Source: Oscarella lobularis
Taxonomy: Eukaryota > Porifera > Homoscleromorpha > Homosclerophorida > Oscarellidae
Assembly (NCBI RefSeq): GCF_947507565.1
Contig: NC_089188.1
Coordinates: 1,674,001 to 1,738,000 of the forward strand
DNA length: 64,000 nt
Direction: 5' to 3'
Shown here one piece after another: positions 1 to 12,600 of this stretch (position 1 is its first letter; each line of letters begins with the position of its first letter). The notes under the pieces were generated by a model. That model was not told where the DNA came from. It worked only from the letters and a program-made list of their open reading frames with translations, and did no database searches. The translations under genes were made by a program, and so were the position numbers.

Positions 1-2342
1 CATTTCTTGGATGAACATGTCGATGATTTCTTCGAAGAAGTCCGACAGCTCGCTTCGCTCGCCGTGTCGATCGCCCGTTCGAAGATATTTGAGCGTTTGC
101 TGTCGAATCGTGCCCCAGAATCCTCGCAATCGAGTGCCGCTCTTTAGAACGTTCATTTTCGTCGCGAGCGCTTCGACGGCGGCGAAACTCGCCACGACTT
201 CCGCTTCGACGACGCTGAAGAATTGAGATGGCGTGTAGAGGGCAAGAAAGCAGATGCGAAAGCGCAGAATGTAGCCGAGATAGACGACCTGGGATGCTCT
301 GTCGCCTTACAGAGGGGGAGGGAGAAAAAAATCAATAATTATTTAATGATTTTTTATTAACCGTTTACTAACCTATCGTGTCTATAGGTCGGCGACAGCA
401 AATATCTCCCTTTGCCATAATGACGTCGTTTTTTACGAGTCGTAAAAAATATTGCATAACCGGTTTGCTTCGTTCCTGATCGCGAAGAATCATCGAACCG
501 GGATACGTCTAAAAAAACGAACCATGATGATTATCATATCAAGGAGCATTGCACCGACCTCCGCAATCGCCGGCGGAACGTCCTCGTAGCCGAGCAAATA
601 GATGACGGTCAAGGCGAGACGAGATTTCGAAGCCAAAACGGCGACGTGTTCACTATCTTAATTAAAACCAACCCACGGTATCTCTCCCTCCCCCCAATTC
701 AAAATTACGAGCACTCACTTTTGATTGCCGCCGAATGATGACTCGAGAAGTCGACGTCGCGTTGCAAGACGTCGGAAACGAGCGTGTACAACGCTTGAAT
801 GTAGCGCAGATAGAGAAGAGGACCGCCCTCTCGCTTGAGCTCCGTCTAATTAATGAAAAAAAAAGAAAATCGCTTGCCGATCTTTTGATATAACAACGAC
901 GTTCTCTCTCTCTCTACCAATAGTCGACGAAGGCTCTTCGTTCGACCGTCGACGCCCGATTGCAACGTTCTCGGCTTCAACGAGCCGAACGACTCCGAAC
1001 GAAAGTGAGTCAGCATGTTCTGCGCTTTCCATCGGCAGACGTCGTACAAATTTCCGGCGAATTCGTCGGCAAATTCCGACAGAATCGCGCACGTTTCGTC
1101 GACTCTTCGACCGTATTCGCCGGTAAAAACGTCGCTTCCCAAATCGGCGATCAGCGTCCGATAGGCGGGATACAAGTCCAAGGCAACGCGATCCTGTGCG
1201 CGAGCCAAAGCGTAGAGCACAAACATCGTCTTGGACGCGTACTTCATGACGACTTGCAGATTCGAAGGAACGACGCTTTTCAGTTCATTGGATACGGCAT
1301 CGAAAAAGGCCAATATAGCGCTCTCCAGCGATTCGTCGGAGCAGCTCTTCCCTTCGCTGTATACGTAGCGAACGATCTTGTCCTTGACGTTATCCCACTG
1401 GGTTCGACTGCCGCTCTCCGGTAGCATGACGCACAGCCTGTCGGCTGCCGATTCGATCGCTTCGATTGAGAAGAGGATTCGGCTGCCAAGCGACGGAAAG
1501 AAATATTTGTTGTAATCGTCGTTCGCCGCCGTCAGTCCGAGAAGCTCGAAGAGCGCGTGGTACGTAAGGTAGATCGCCGAAAAACCAAGGTTAGCTAAAT
1601 GTAAAGACGTTGGGGAAGGGGAGCCCCTCTGAGGTACTTGGACTACCGTCATCTGGGAGGGGTCGAGCTGCAAGTGGATCTCGCTGATGAATATATACGG
1701 CATTGGCAGTCAGTTCTGCAAATGCCTTCAGCGAACATTTATTGCTACGAAGGTCGTCGATAGAGACGCCGTTACTCTGCGCGCAAAGAAAGCGATTCAC
1801 TGAGTTAGATCGCTGAGGAGGAAGCGCTTACGTCGCCATCATTCTCCGTAAATCCTAATAGGCAGAGAAGATGCTGTCCCACCTCGGTCTGTCGGGTCAC
1901 ATTGCTGTAGATATCACCAGCTGAAAGAGGCAAGAATATTATAAGGGTCCTCATGCAATACAGTTATATCTAGATGGTAGCTGGCCAGGATTTTTGACTG
2001 AGTTACCAGTTAACTTAGTAAAGACACCCCAATTTTTTTAAAGATTGAATCCTCTCCCGTGATCTGACGCCTCAACGTTGGCTCTAGAAATACTTTACTT
2101 TTAATGAATGAGATTCTGTGTCCTCCCAGGGATCGTATCATTGTCACGCCGACGCAACGAACGAGTGCAACGAAGCGGCGATAGTCCAGAGACCGGCATT
2201 GCTTCTGAAACTCGGTCTGCGCATCAAAAAAAATGGAACTATCGAAACGATCGCTCTCACGGTAAAATGACAATACCAGCGTTTCGCTAATGACGAGTTT
2301 TGCCGCTGCTAAAGCCTGTCTTTCCTCGCTCGGGGCCGCCAT
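1..2342 (-). CDS. Array gene 4: two-module protein of unrecognised family (3' end beyond the window)
   Basis: I do not recognise this family. The start is the ATG at 2342 (MAAPSEERQALAAAK). Module A: a short first exon, then LDYRRFVALVRCVGV, then a segment ending QHLLCLLGF, then a large exon (about 1595 down to 920) holding the helical domain. That exon seems to run to a stop near 846, but a donor (gtagag) about 75 nt earlier splices to an acceptor at about 848, and the frame continues into module B (LLYLRYIQALYTLVSDVL, LALTVIYLLGYED, MILRDQERSKPVMQYF). The second helical domain then runs off the left edge. Module A has a diverged helical domain (WKAQNMLTHF for the usual VWQAENxLxHF). It lies 154 bp downstream of array gene 3 in the same orientation. 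Function unknown; the N-terminal part of each module looks PUB-like. Confidence 0.72.
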
Positions 2343-2495
2343 ATCGAAAGAGGTTCCCCTCCCTCTAAGTGCGTTTTCCCAAGTTCACGTGATGAACAGC
2401 CCGATTCCCCGGACAATCGAAAAAATTTAGAAGAAATCTAGAGACACCAAAAAAATGCGGTGTGATATTTACCTAATAACTCGTACGTCTTTGCC

Positions 2496-5436
2496 TCAGT
2501 CGTCACGTTCCCGACATTGGAAGACGGTTCGCTTCATTTCAGTCAAGACAACAACATCACAACGACTCCTTTGCCATTCCATGATCGCCTCTACAAATCG
2601 TCCCACATCTTCCAACGTCAAGTCGGTCAAGTGAAGCTGCTCCCGCCATTGCGACGACGATAACTCCTCGAGTCGACTCACAAGAACGGCCCTCTTCTTT
2701 CTCGTTTCATCGAGAGCCGTTTCCATCGCCGTCTTGATGACGACGTCACGCGGCGAACTTTCTAACGCCGCCTCCAGTTTCATAATGTCCTCGTCGATTG
2801 TCACCAAATCGTTGTTGAGGGTTTTGACGACGTCGCACTCTGCCGCCAAATCGTCGTTTTTGATTATTGGCTCCGGATCCTTGCATTCCTTCTCCTCATC
2901 TTTCTTCTCGGCAACAGACTCCACGTCGTCGTCGTCGTCGTCGTCGTCGTCATCGTCGTCGTCGTCGTCGTCGTCCAACAGCGGGGACGACGACGAGGAC
3001 GGAGACAAAGAAATGGACGGTAAGCCTCTCTCGCCGGCTTCCTCTCCCTGACGACCCTCCGCATTATACTGTCGAAGCAACCGACCGAACAACTCCATCA
3101 TTGAGTCGTTTGATTTCTCGGGAAAACCGTCGACGACAAAATGACTCAAAAAATGATCCGCCTGCCACTCGCATCGCCTGTAGAGCTGCTCGATTTCGTC
3201 GCGACTCAACGTACGTTCACTCGACGCTTGAACTGTCTCCAAGACGTTGCGATTGACTCCCATGAATTCGTCGGTGAAACCTTCGGACGGGAAACGCAAG
3301 CAATTTTGCAAGTAGGTCTCGCAGTAGCGACGCTGAATGATGTCGCCGCGATGCGTGATGCCCGTCAGGACGGCAAGATAATAGGCAAACAACCAAATAC
3401 GACACACCGGAATGTCGGGAAGTTCTTTCAAAAACGCATCTAACGATTGAGTTATTGCGTCGATTAAGCTGTCTCGAGCGCTTTCGTTGCTTCGGCTGAT
3501 GTATTTCAAAATCTTCTGCTTTGTCTCGCTCCACGCGCGTCTCGTCTCGCTCCCCGACGCCGCTATTTTCAATTTGACGGCAATTGCATCGATGGCGGCA
3601 AACGATTCCTCGACGAGCGACTGAACGGCGGTGAGATATTCGATGGGCGTGTGACAGGTAAGCAAGTAAACGCGAAGATATGCGTGATAGGCCATATAGG
3701 CAATCAGCGACGTGTTGTCATCTGATGGTCAAAGAATAAGAGACGCGCGGAGAAAATGTTTCCTCTCGTACCTATTGTTTTGATGGGCCGGTGTCGCGCG
3801 GCGGGATCGCCTCGATTGGGCAATACCATACCCATTCGTTTGGCGTGACGCAAAAAGAATTCCATGACCGGACGAAACTGTGGATAGTCCCGAACGAGCA
3901 TGACGTCGGAGACGAGCTAGAGAACGAGAGACAAATCGCGCTACGTTAATTAACTAAAAGGAGAGAGAAGGCGGCGACTGCAGACCTCCACTATAGGCGC
4001 TTTCGCCTCTTCGAAACCGAGGAGATTGAGCGTCTTTTTCGCGGCGTTCGTTTGGGACGAAAGCAGAACAAAACCGCGCGTTCCTAAACATCATAACGTA
4101 CGAATCGAAGTACAAGAAATAGCTCCGACTGTCCGACCTGTAATGTCGCACATGGCAATTGCCCCGTCCGTGCGAACGGCCTCCTCGACTCTGGCGTACA
4201 CGGACCGAACGAACCATCTGTAAGTGTCGGCAGCAACCCCATTTTCAATTTCTTTCTACAAGAAAGAAGAAAATAAAATCAATTTTTTTGAACAAAACAG
4301 AAGGGACAACAAGCATTTTTCAAATCAGAAACTTCACGGTGAACATTTACGGTTTAGTATTTCACCGTGAACAATTGTGGTTTAAACAAGAACACCGATT
4401 ATAAACCCCGTTCTTGCACTAGGAGACTTTGCTACATCGTACGTACTCTATTCGCAATGCGAACGAGCTAAACGCTCCCTCCTTTTTACCATAAGCAGAC
4501 ACAATTCCGTCTGTCGACGTCGCATCTCCGCTTCGACTGCCAACGAAGCGACGTCGACGACGTCCGCCTTGAAACGCGTCAGCACGTTCTCCGCCTGCCA
4601 GACGAGCAGGCCGTACAATCGACCGAGTCGCGGCCCGCTCAACGACATCCTCAACGTGCCGACAACGACGCTCATCGTCTCCTCGTACTCGTCGTCGAAA
4701 CAGCGACGCGCGAGCTTCATGTCGTCGACGGCGGAACGATACGAAAACGACGATTCGGGCGTGACGAACTCCGGCAAGTTGAAGACGTCGCGCGTGATGA
4801 CGAGAAGGCCGGAGACGCTGAGGATGAAACGGCAAACGCCGACGAGAGATGGAGACGACGACAAGTCAAGTTCCGTCTCCGTCATCGTTTGAAACATGCC
4901 GTTCAGGTCGGCGTAGAGGTCGCTGAAGTCGCCGCCGGTTTTTCCTTCGCTGTGCACGAAAGCGATTATTCTCCGCTTCAGCGTTTCCCACTTGGATCGA
5001 ATCTTGCTGCTATCCGATTGCGCAATGCCGAGGAGTCGGCATGCCGTCTCGACGGCTTCGAGACTGTAAAAGAGTCTGCAGCCGACGTAGGGCAGCATCA
5101 TTTCGGCGACGGCGAGTAGAAGAGATATTTCAATGTAGATGTGATAGAAGAGATAGACGACGACAAAAGCCGGATCGGCTGTGAGAGAGAAAAAGAGAAA
5201 GACTTGACTATACTGTATATATCCACATCGATGTCTTAGGATTTCGAGCAATACAGACAAAACGGTGGTGGAATTTGTGTCGTACCGTTTTCCTGCAACG
5301 GTTCGCGGCCACGTGGATCGCCGCTGTGAATGAAGACGTCGTTGAAAGAGATCTCGGTGAACGCCTTGAGAACCGACTTGCTGCTGCGATAGTGTTCGAT
5401 TTCATACGACTTATCCTGCTCCAGCAAATAACCAAA

Positions 5437-5483
<47 letters not shown>

Positions 5484-5903
5484 ATACAAACGTATCACGT
5501 ACGCACCTGAGGATTGTGAACATATCCCAAGAGGAATAGTAGATGGTGACCTAATTCCTTCACTTTTTCGTTCTCTTCCAAAAATAGATTCAGAAAGCCT
5601 ATGCAGAGGATATAAGCAGTGCTCTAGAGTAACAGTGTACTGTATTTGATTCGATGCTGACTTTCTTTGACTCGAAGCGAACTGTAGCCGGAAGCTTGGA
5701 GAGCTTTCAAGCTGACGTAGCGAATCGGACGTATAAAACTGCGATATAATAGACGAGACAGGTGCTTCTTTAGCTCCTCCTACAGCAGAAGCAGGAGAAA
5801 ACGTCGTCAAACAAGCGACGAAAGTCACTTTTCCTACCGTTATTTCCGAAATGACCGTTTTCGCTGCATCGATGGACTCTCGAGACTCTCTTTCTTGGTC
5901 CAT
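2496..5903 (-). CDS. Array gene 3: two-module protein of unrecognised family, with a 17-residue Asp run
   Basis: The start is the ATG at 5903 (MDQERESRESIDAAK). Module A runs to about 4488, where a donor after CLLM splices over an intron of about 225 nt to the acceptor at about 4263 (exon KEIENGVAADTYRWF...). Module B follows: an N-terminal segment containing KKTLNLLGFEE, the exon at 3901-3776 (VMLVRDYPQFRPVMEFF), then a large exon 3695-2496 with the helical domain (CEWQADHFLSHF), a Ser-rich stretch, a run of 17 Asp, a Glu/Lys-rich coiled coil and a C-terminal segment. The C-terminus is shorter than in array genes 1 and 2: it ends QCRERDD, where those continue for about 25-30 residues. The module A intron near 5433-5486 is filled by an AAAT repeat. 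No function is assigned. Confidence 0.75.
2926..2972. repeat. GTC/GAC trinucleotide tract encoding poly-Asp
   Basis: A nearly pure GTC repeat on the plus strand (with one ATC) reads as GAC/GAT codons in array gene 3 and encodes 17 consecutive Asp. Similar but shorter GTC tracts lie in array gene 2 (about 6775-6825) and array gene 1 (about 10258-10290), at the equivalent linker position. The tract is in frame in all three, so the repeat is tolerated as an acidic linker. Confidence 0.85.
4333..4371. other. 11-bp perfect inverted repeat in the long intron of array gene 3
   Basis: TTCACGGTGAA at 4333-4343 and its exact reverse complement TTCACCGTGAA at 4361-4371 are separated by 17 nt. They lie in the unusually long intron that joins module A to module B. 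Each arm is itself nearly palindromic. Role unknown; it could be a hairpin, a protein-binding pair, or a relic of a mobile element end. Confidence 0.6.
5433..5486. repeat. AAAT tetranucleotide microsatellite in an intron of array gene 3
   Basis: About 13 tandem AAAT units lie between the exon ending LLGYVHNPQ and the exon beginning DKSYEIEH. The repeat makes a spurious YLFI-repeat open frame on the minus strand. It is within an intron and shows no coding signal. Confidence 0.9.
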
Positions 5904-6160
5904 TCAGTAACGCCAAGTTCGCGGCGTTGCTTCGGAATTCTACGCAGTAGAAACGCCTTTACTTCCTGAAACATACCACGTCGCGCATTCGTCATACTAT
6001 ATTTCGAGTGCAGATCGAATTGGCGTTCGCATTGACGTCGAAAACGAACGAATCGCAACAGTCGACAGTGCGCATGTCAAGCCAATGTCCCTGCATGACG
6101 TCATCATATCCATCCTCTCTCTCGGTTATAAAAATTAAAAGAAAATATCACCTCCAACAC

Positions 6161-9100
6161 CTATTCAATTTGTTTGAGAATTGAATTCCGCACTGCATCC
6201 AATGGCACCTTCATTTCCCGTCCCAGTTTCCTTAGAACATTACCAGGCAAAATATCAGCCATTTCTCTGATCAAATCAACCCGATGCGTCACCAGTGCAG
6301 GAAACTTCAACGCCAAATCATAAATCTCGTCTTCGCGAAAGTCGTCGAGCCGAGAATAGGCGCCAATACGCTCTCGAAGCTTTCTCGCGCACTCGACACA
6401 CCGCGCCAAAAGCGTCGAACTCTTACGAATGCTCTCGCATCGTTCGTTCTTCGCCTTCGTAAGAGCATCGCACACTAACTCCAGATCCGTCGTAGACAGG
6501 CTCGCGTCCAATTCGGATATCTCCTCGACCAGCGTCGCAACGGATAAATTCACATTTTCGATTTCCTGATCGAGACGTTCCACGGAAGCGCAAATCCGCT
6601 CGTCGCCCAATCGCACGGCAACGTCAATGGGATCCTCGTCGACGTGCGTCGACAAATATTCGACGATATCGAGCGACGACAATAATAATAGCGAATCGTC
6701 CTTCTTTTCGCTTTCATCTCGTTTCTCTTCGTCTCGTTTCTCCTCATCTCGTTTCTCTTCGTGATTCCCGTCATCGTCGTCGTCGTCATCGTCGACGTCG
6801 TCGTCGTCGTCGTCGTCGACCTTCGTCACGGAGAGTCGGCTCGCCGCCGCCGCATCCGACGACAAACTCAATCCGAGACTCGTCGCGCGTGCCGTCAGCG
6901 TGCCGTCGCCGCCGCCGCCGCAGCCCTCCAAATCGAACGCCTCCGGACGAAAGTGCGACAAAATGTTATCCGCCTGCCAGACGGTGAGCTCGTAGACGCG
7001 ACACACGTCGCCGTCCGTCAACTCGTTCGTCGTCGACTTTCGAACGAGATCGCGCAGCGTCTCGTTCGTGCGCCAATACTCGTCGGAAAACGATCCGACG
7101 ACGAGCGAGTCCGTCGTCGATATGTACGTGCGCGACGCGCGATCGTCGAGCATTTCGGCCGACGACGTGATGCCGACGACGGCCGACATGTTCTGCGCGT
7201 ACGACATGAGACGAACGAGTCGAAAAGGAAGAAAGGCGCCCAGTTCCAGTGCAATTGCGTCGGCCACGTTCGACAATTCGCTGTGAACGGTGAATCGTCG
7301 TTCGGCTCGACGCTGCACCGTCGTCGTCCTATTGACGTACTTCTGGACGTTCTGTCGCGCCGTCGTCCACGTCGAGTGCGCGACGCTGCCCCGGTGCAAG
7401 ACGCCGAGACGATCGACGAGCGCTTCGACGATTTTGATGCTCGCCAATACTTCGTCGGCGACGCGAGAGACGACGTGGGCGGCGGTGTGGAGACAGAGTA
7501 GGTCGAGACGCAAGCGTAGATGATAGGCCAAATAGAGGACCAGCGTCGGAAAATCGTCTGAGGAGAAAGAAAGAGAGAAAGAAAGAAAGAGAAAGTATGC
7601 TGTGTCAGTATTTTATACATGTCTTTGGCTTACGTATTGTGTCGATAGGCCGAAATCGCGCCGGGTCGCCTTGCGTGTGCAAGAGCGCCGATTCGGCAGC
7701 GAGATCCACGAATCGTTGCAGCACGGGCTTGCTTTTGCTGTAGTTGTAGAGATACATGGAATAAGGCATCTGTGTAGCATTATTCGCTATGAAAAAGAGA
7801 AGAGTCGACAGCTACGTACCCTGTCTGTTTCATCGAAGCCAAGACGACGCATTATCCCGAGTGTCATGTCAGACGAATCGGCAGAGACGACGGCAAACGT
7901 TGATTCTCCTATACACACACACATTACGATGCAACGTCAGGATTCCATTCGCTTCTAAACAAACGTTTATTGATGCAACGGTTCTGCGGAGCACCGTCCG
8001 ACAGCAGAATCTTCTCGACGGCAAAATGAATCACCCTGACAAACGCGTTGTACTTGACAACGCCAACGGCCTCCTTTAAAGCTTTCTATATAACAGACAT
8101 GTGTGTAAAGACTAGGTAATAATCAAAGAGCAAGAGACTCTAAGATTCTCTGCTGTTTGTAAGTGGATTAAGTCCAAAAGAACTCACCAATTGTTCGGTC
8201 ATTGCTTCAATACGTTCCGCCATAGTCGTCGCATCCTCCTCCGAGCTCTTTTCGCTGACTGACATAGGCCACGTCGCCACTTCGTCGCCTCTTGGGCAAT
8301 ACTCGCTCACAATGTTCTCCATCAGCCAAACGGCGCTCTTGTGCGCCGCATCGATGTCCACGTCATTAAGCGACTGATCGATGGACTTCTCCACGAGCGC
8401 GCCCAACCGATCCAACGATTCGACGAAACGCGCACTAAACGCGGTTCGATCGAGTTCAGACGAAGTTCCCAGGTACGTCCACGCGTCCGATCCCGACAGC
8501 ATGCGCCCGTCGCTCGTTATCGACACCACCGCTTGCATGTTCTGCAAGTACGACCAAAAGCAGTGGCTCTCTTCCGAAATCATGATGACGTGATGACGAA
8601 GACTGTCCGCTATCGATCCGATAACGACGTCTATTTCTTCTCGACCGTAACCGACGCCGTTCAATGTCACGTACGATCGCACTTTCTCGGCGACAACTTC
8701 GAAATTTCGTCGCGTCGCGCTGCCCGGTTTCATGACGTCGTCGACGAGACGCGGCGAGGTCAGTTCGATGGCACGAAAACTAGCGTCGACGTCGGACCGA
8801 ATATCCTCAAAATGATAAGAGTCCGTGGTGAAGATCAAGAGTTGCAAATTGATGTAGAGATGATAGGCGAGATAGAGCGAAACTTCGGCCGTCGTCGCTA
8901 TACGGAAGTCAAATATTTAATTATTAATTAATTAATTAGATCCGATGGCTCGGCCTTGCCGTCGTCTGGGAGCGGTTCTTTGGCCTTGGGATCGCACTTG
9001 CAGACGCGCAACTCTTCGCAGGCTAGTCGCAGAAAAAGTTTTCCGGTCGGCACGTGCGATTCGTAGTCCTTCATCACCATTAGTTGGTGATGCTGTAAAG

Positions 9101-9499
9101 AATACAATAGAGAGAGATGATCTTCATGAAGCCATTGTGCTGTGCTCTGTACCTCGGGAACGGGTTCGTATCCTAGTGTTCGTAGAAGATGAACGGCCTT
9201 GTCGGCGCGAATTGCAACGTTTGCGTACTTTTCGTCGCCTGCGAATGGAAACTATTTTCTAACGATTATCGCGCGTCGTCTCGGTTCGCGCCTGTGTGAA
9301 AGCCGCGAAATGTCTCCTTCTGTCCTTTCGACTCCAGAAGACTGAATACGTGAAGGTGGAGCATTCGCAGGAGAAGACGATAGTCGAATCGTTCCACGGA
9401 CTCGCGAATCGACTTCTAGATGCATCCGATGTTTATTTAGGAGAACTAGATTCGTAATCTTGCCAGAGTAGCGGCTAGTTCTGCTTTCGTGCCGTCCAT
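6161..9499 (-). CDS. Array gene 2: two-module protein of unrecognised family
   Basis: The start is the ATG at 9499 (MDGTKAELAATL). Its first intron appears to use a GC donor (CTG|gcaaga). Exon 2 encodes KSIRESVERFDYRLLLRML, then comes AVHLLRTLGYEPVPE. The helical exon of module A (8847-8180) carries SYLQNMQAVVSITSDG and VWLMENIVSEY. It ends at a donor after EAMTEQL and joins module B at about 8095 (KALKEAVGVVKYNAFVRVIHF). The large last exon (7531-6161) has YAQNMSAVVGITSS, VWQADNILSHFRPEAF, a Gly-rich linker, an acidic stretch with an EEKRD repeat, a coiled coil and a C-terminal domain ending VPLDAVRNSILKQIE. The gene sits about 150 bp downstream of array gene 1. I find no homology to a named family and no signal peptide or membrane segment. 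Confidence 0.77.
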
Positions 9500-9650
9500 T
9501 AGCGAGGCGGAAAAAGAAACCTGAAACGAGAGCGCATGCGTAACGAATCAGGGACTTTTCTCAGAGCACAGAGGCGATCTATGTTTTGAAAAAAGCGTGT
9601 AAACACTTCGGACTTATTTTAATTAATTAATTAACGACGTCAATGAGACC

Positions 9651-12600
9651 TCAATCTATAGAACCTATTTGTTTTTGGTAGAGAAGTCGAACATCTCGTC
9701 TCGAGTCTCCCTCCATTCCTAGAGCTTCTGAAAGATTTCTGACCGTTTTACCAGGTACCAGGTCCAAGCCGCTGACAATCAAACTCCACAGCACTTTTAC
9801 GTCTGCTTTATGCGGCAAAACAATGTCCTGTAAAGTCGAATACAATTGAAGGTCGTCCATCGATACGTCGAGGCCGACCAGCTCCAAGTCAGGGCAGCTA
9901 CACAGACCGCTTCGAAGCCGATTCAACGTGCCTAGCTCCGATGACATCGTCTCAATACTTTTCATTATTAGTTGCCTCTTTTCTACGAGAGGCACTTTGA
10001 TCCCAGGCGCCAGATCGTCTGTTGTCAAAGCGCCGTCAATGTCAGCCAAGTCACTTCGCGACGAGTCGATTTTGGTCAACTTTTCGCTCACCAACGCCGT
10101 CAACTCTTCCTCGACGATATCCTCGTTAAAGTCTGCGTCGCGCAAACGCGCCGCCGCCGCCGAACGATCGTCCAACCCGACAATCGCTTCCAAGAACTCG
10201 CGAACTCGTTTCGAATCCTTACCCTCGTCCGCCTTCTCGCTCTTGTCCGCCTTTTCGTCGCCGTCGTCGCCGTCGTCGCTTTCGTCGTCGCACGCGAGCG
10301 CCTGCAACGCGACGGGAACGGCGTCGGCGGACAACGACGGCGACAGGCGAAGTCCCCGACGACGCGCCAGCGCGACGAGTTCGCTCGTGCACGCCGTCAT
10401 GTCGATCTGATCGGCGCGCAAGTGGGCGAAAAAGTGCCGAGCCTGCCAGAGCGTTCGCCTAAAGACGACGATCGCTTCGTCGTCGGTGAACTCGCGTCGA
10501 AGCGACGCTTCCATGATCTGGCGTATCGTTCGACTGGCGTCCATGTACTCGTCGCTGAACGTGCCCGAGACGAGTTTCTCCGTCGTGTTCAAGTAGATGA
10601 GAACGCCTTCGGGATTGAGATGTTCGCCGCGGCGAGTGATCGTCACGATTGCGGCGACGTTCTGCAGGTAGCCGACGAAGTCGACGAGAATCGTCGGAAA
10701 TCGTTCCGTCATCTCGCAGGCGAGTCGCGAGGCGAGTTCGTCGATGCCGGCGTCGATTTGAATTAGATCGCCCGTATTCGACGACGACGAGACGAAGGTC
10801 TTGATTGCTTCCTTTATGGTCGTCCAAACGGCTCGCGATTCGCTGTCCGACGGCAGGAGTTCGAGTCGATCGAGGGCGATGTCGACGTCGCTGATTGCGA
10901 TTAGTACGTCGTCGCGAAGGTGAAAGATGAGATGAGCGGGAGTGAAGGCGCACTGGAGGCGGAGGCGAATGCGGAGCGTGTAGATTAAGAAAGCGACGAG
11001 ACTCACGACGTCGTCTGAGAGAGACAAAGAGAGAGAGAGAGATTGGGGAAATCAATTGATTTGATTGGTTTGCCTTTCTTACCTATGGATCGAATGGATG
11101 GAATTCCCACCGGTTTTAGTAAGAGACTCTCGTTTCCGATGTCGACAAACGTTCTCAGTGTCGTCTCGTTTGCTTCGTAGTCGACGAGAATCATACCGCC
11201 CGGAAGCTATTGAACAACGGGAAACGTTTCAAAAAAATAATCAAAGGTAGGTAAGGGCGGCACTTTTACCAGATCGTGGTCACTGAATCCCAATAATTGA
11301 ACGATCTGCATTGCCACGTCCGTTTCCGACGCCGTAGCGGCAAACGTTCGATCTCCTTAATTAAATACAAATAATAGCGTTATGCCTTCTTAGCTTCGCT
11401 CTATATATTACCCTTGTTAATAACTCGATCCATCATCGATCCGCCGCTACTCAAAACCTGACACGCGACGAAGTGAATGACCTCGACGAAATTACGCATC
11501 TTGAAAAACCCGACGGCTTGTTCAAGCAATTCCTATATGCCCTCACTCAAAAGCCTTCCTATATCCAACATCCCATGCCACCAATCTTACCAGCGCTTCA
11601 GTCAACATTCGCTTCCCTTCGGCCGGCGTCCGCGGCATCGTCACCGAAGCCGAATCGGCATCAACCAACTCGACGGCGCCGTTTGACTCGAAGAACTCCG
11701 GCTTAAAGCAGCGCATAAAATTCTCCGTCTGCCATACGACAGTCGTGTGCACGCGTTCGATCTCGTCCTCGGTAAGCGTCCGCTTCTGGGACTCTTTCAT
11801 CAGCCGCTCCACAATCTCCATCGTCTCGGCGTACTCGGAGCTCACGCAGCCGCGCGGCAACGCCGTCGAATTGTGCAGATACGTCGTGACGGCATTCGGC
11901 CACACCATGTTTCCCGTTGACGTATTTCCGGCGACGGCTTGCATGTTCTGCATGTACGGCACGATGGCGAAAACGGCGGCGTTGCCGCGCACGCGTCGCT
12001 TGATCTCCGATTCGATTTCCTTAGCGACGGCCGTATAATTCCCGTCGACTCCATCGCCGACGTCGTCGTCGTTGAAGAACACCTGCATCATGACTTTGGC
12101 CGTTTCCCATTTGACGCCGATCGGCGTCGACGGATCGAGAAGACGCAGACGCTTTGCCGCCTCGTCGACGGCAAGAAAGCTCGTCGTCACGTGATTGAAG
12201 ACGTGACGTCGAAGATGACTCGGCGTCCAGCCGGCGAGCAATTGAACGCGAACGTACATGTGATAGGTGAGACGCGCGATTAGCATAGCAACGGGAACTT
12301 GCAAAATTCAAAAAATTCAAAAATTAAAATTTTGATTTTTTTCGAGGTGGAATTCTTACCGTCGTCCGTTAGAGGAGCGAGCGCGGTCGGATCGCCTTTG
12401 CTGACGACGAGATCGGCGACGGAGGCGTCGACGAACGCGTTCCACGCGTTCGGGAGACTGCGACCGGGCGGAAGGCGCATCGAATCGACGTCCATGTCGT
12501 AGCCTAAGAGAGTGAGAAGATGCTGGGCTCTTTCCGTCTTCGATGCGACGGCTTTGTGCTGTTCGGTGGCTGCGAAGAGAAAGTCACGTGAAGCGTTCGG

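Noticed and set aside
9972-10766. Long plus-strand open frame (264 codons), and others such as 6761-7501
   Set aside because: They are antisense to array exons. The GAC/GTC-rich codon use leaves few stops on the opposite strand; the translations are Arg/Val-rich and match nothing.
846-12304. Eight separate single-module genes in the left array
   Set aside because: The stops after each module A are intron read-through. In all four cases a GT donor just before the stop and an AG acceptor within 70-230 nt give an in-frame join to module B, and only the module A exons are preceded by a Met-starting exon.
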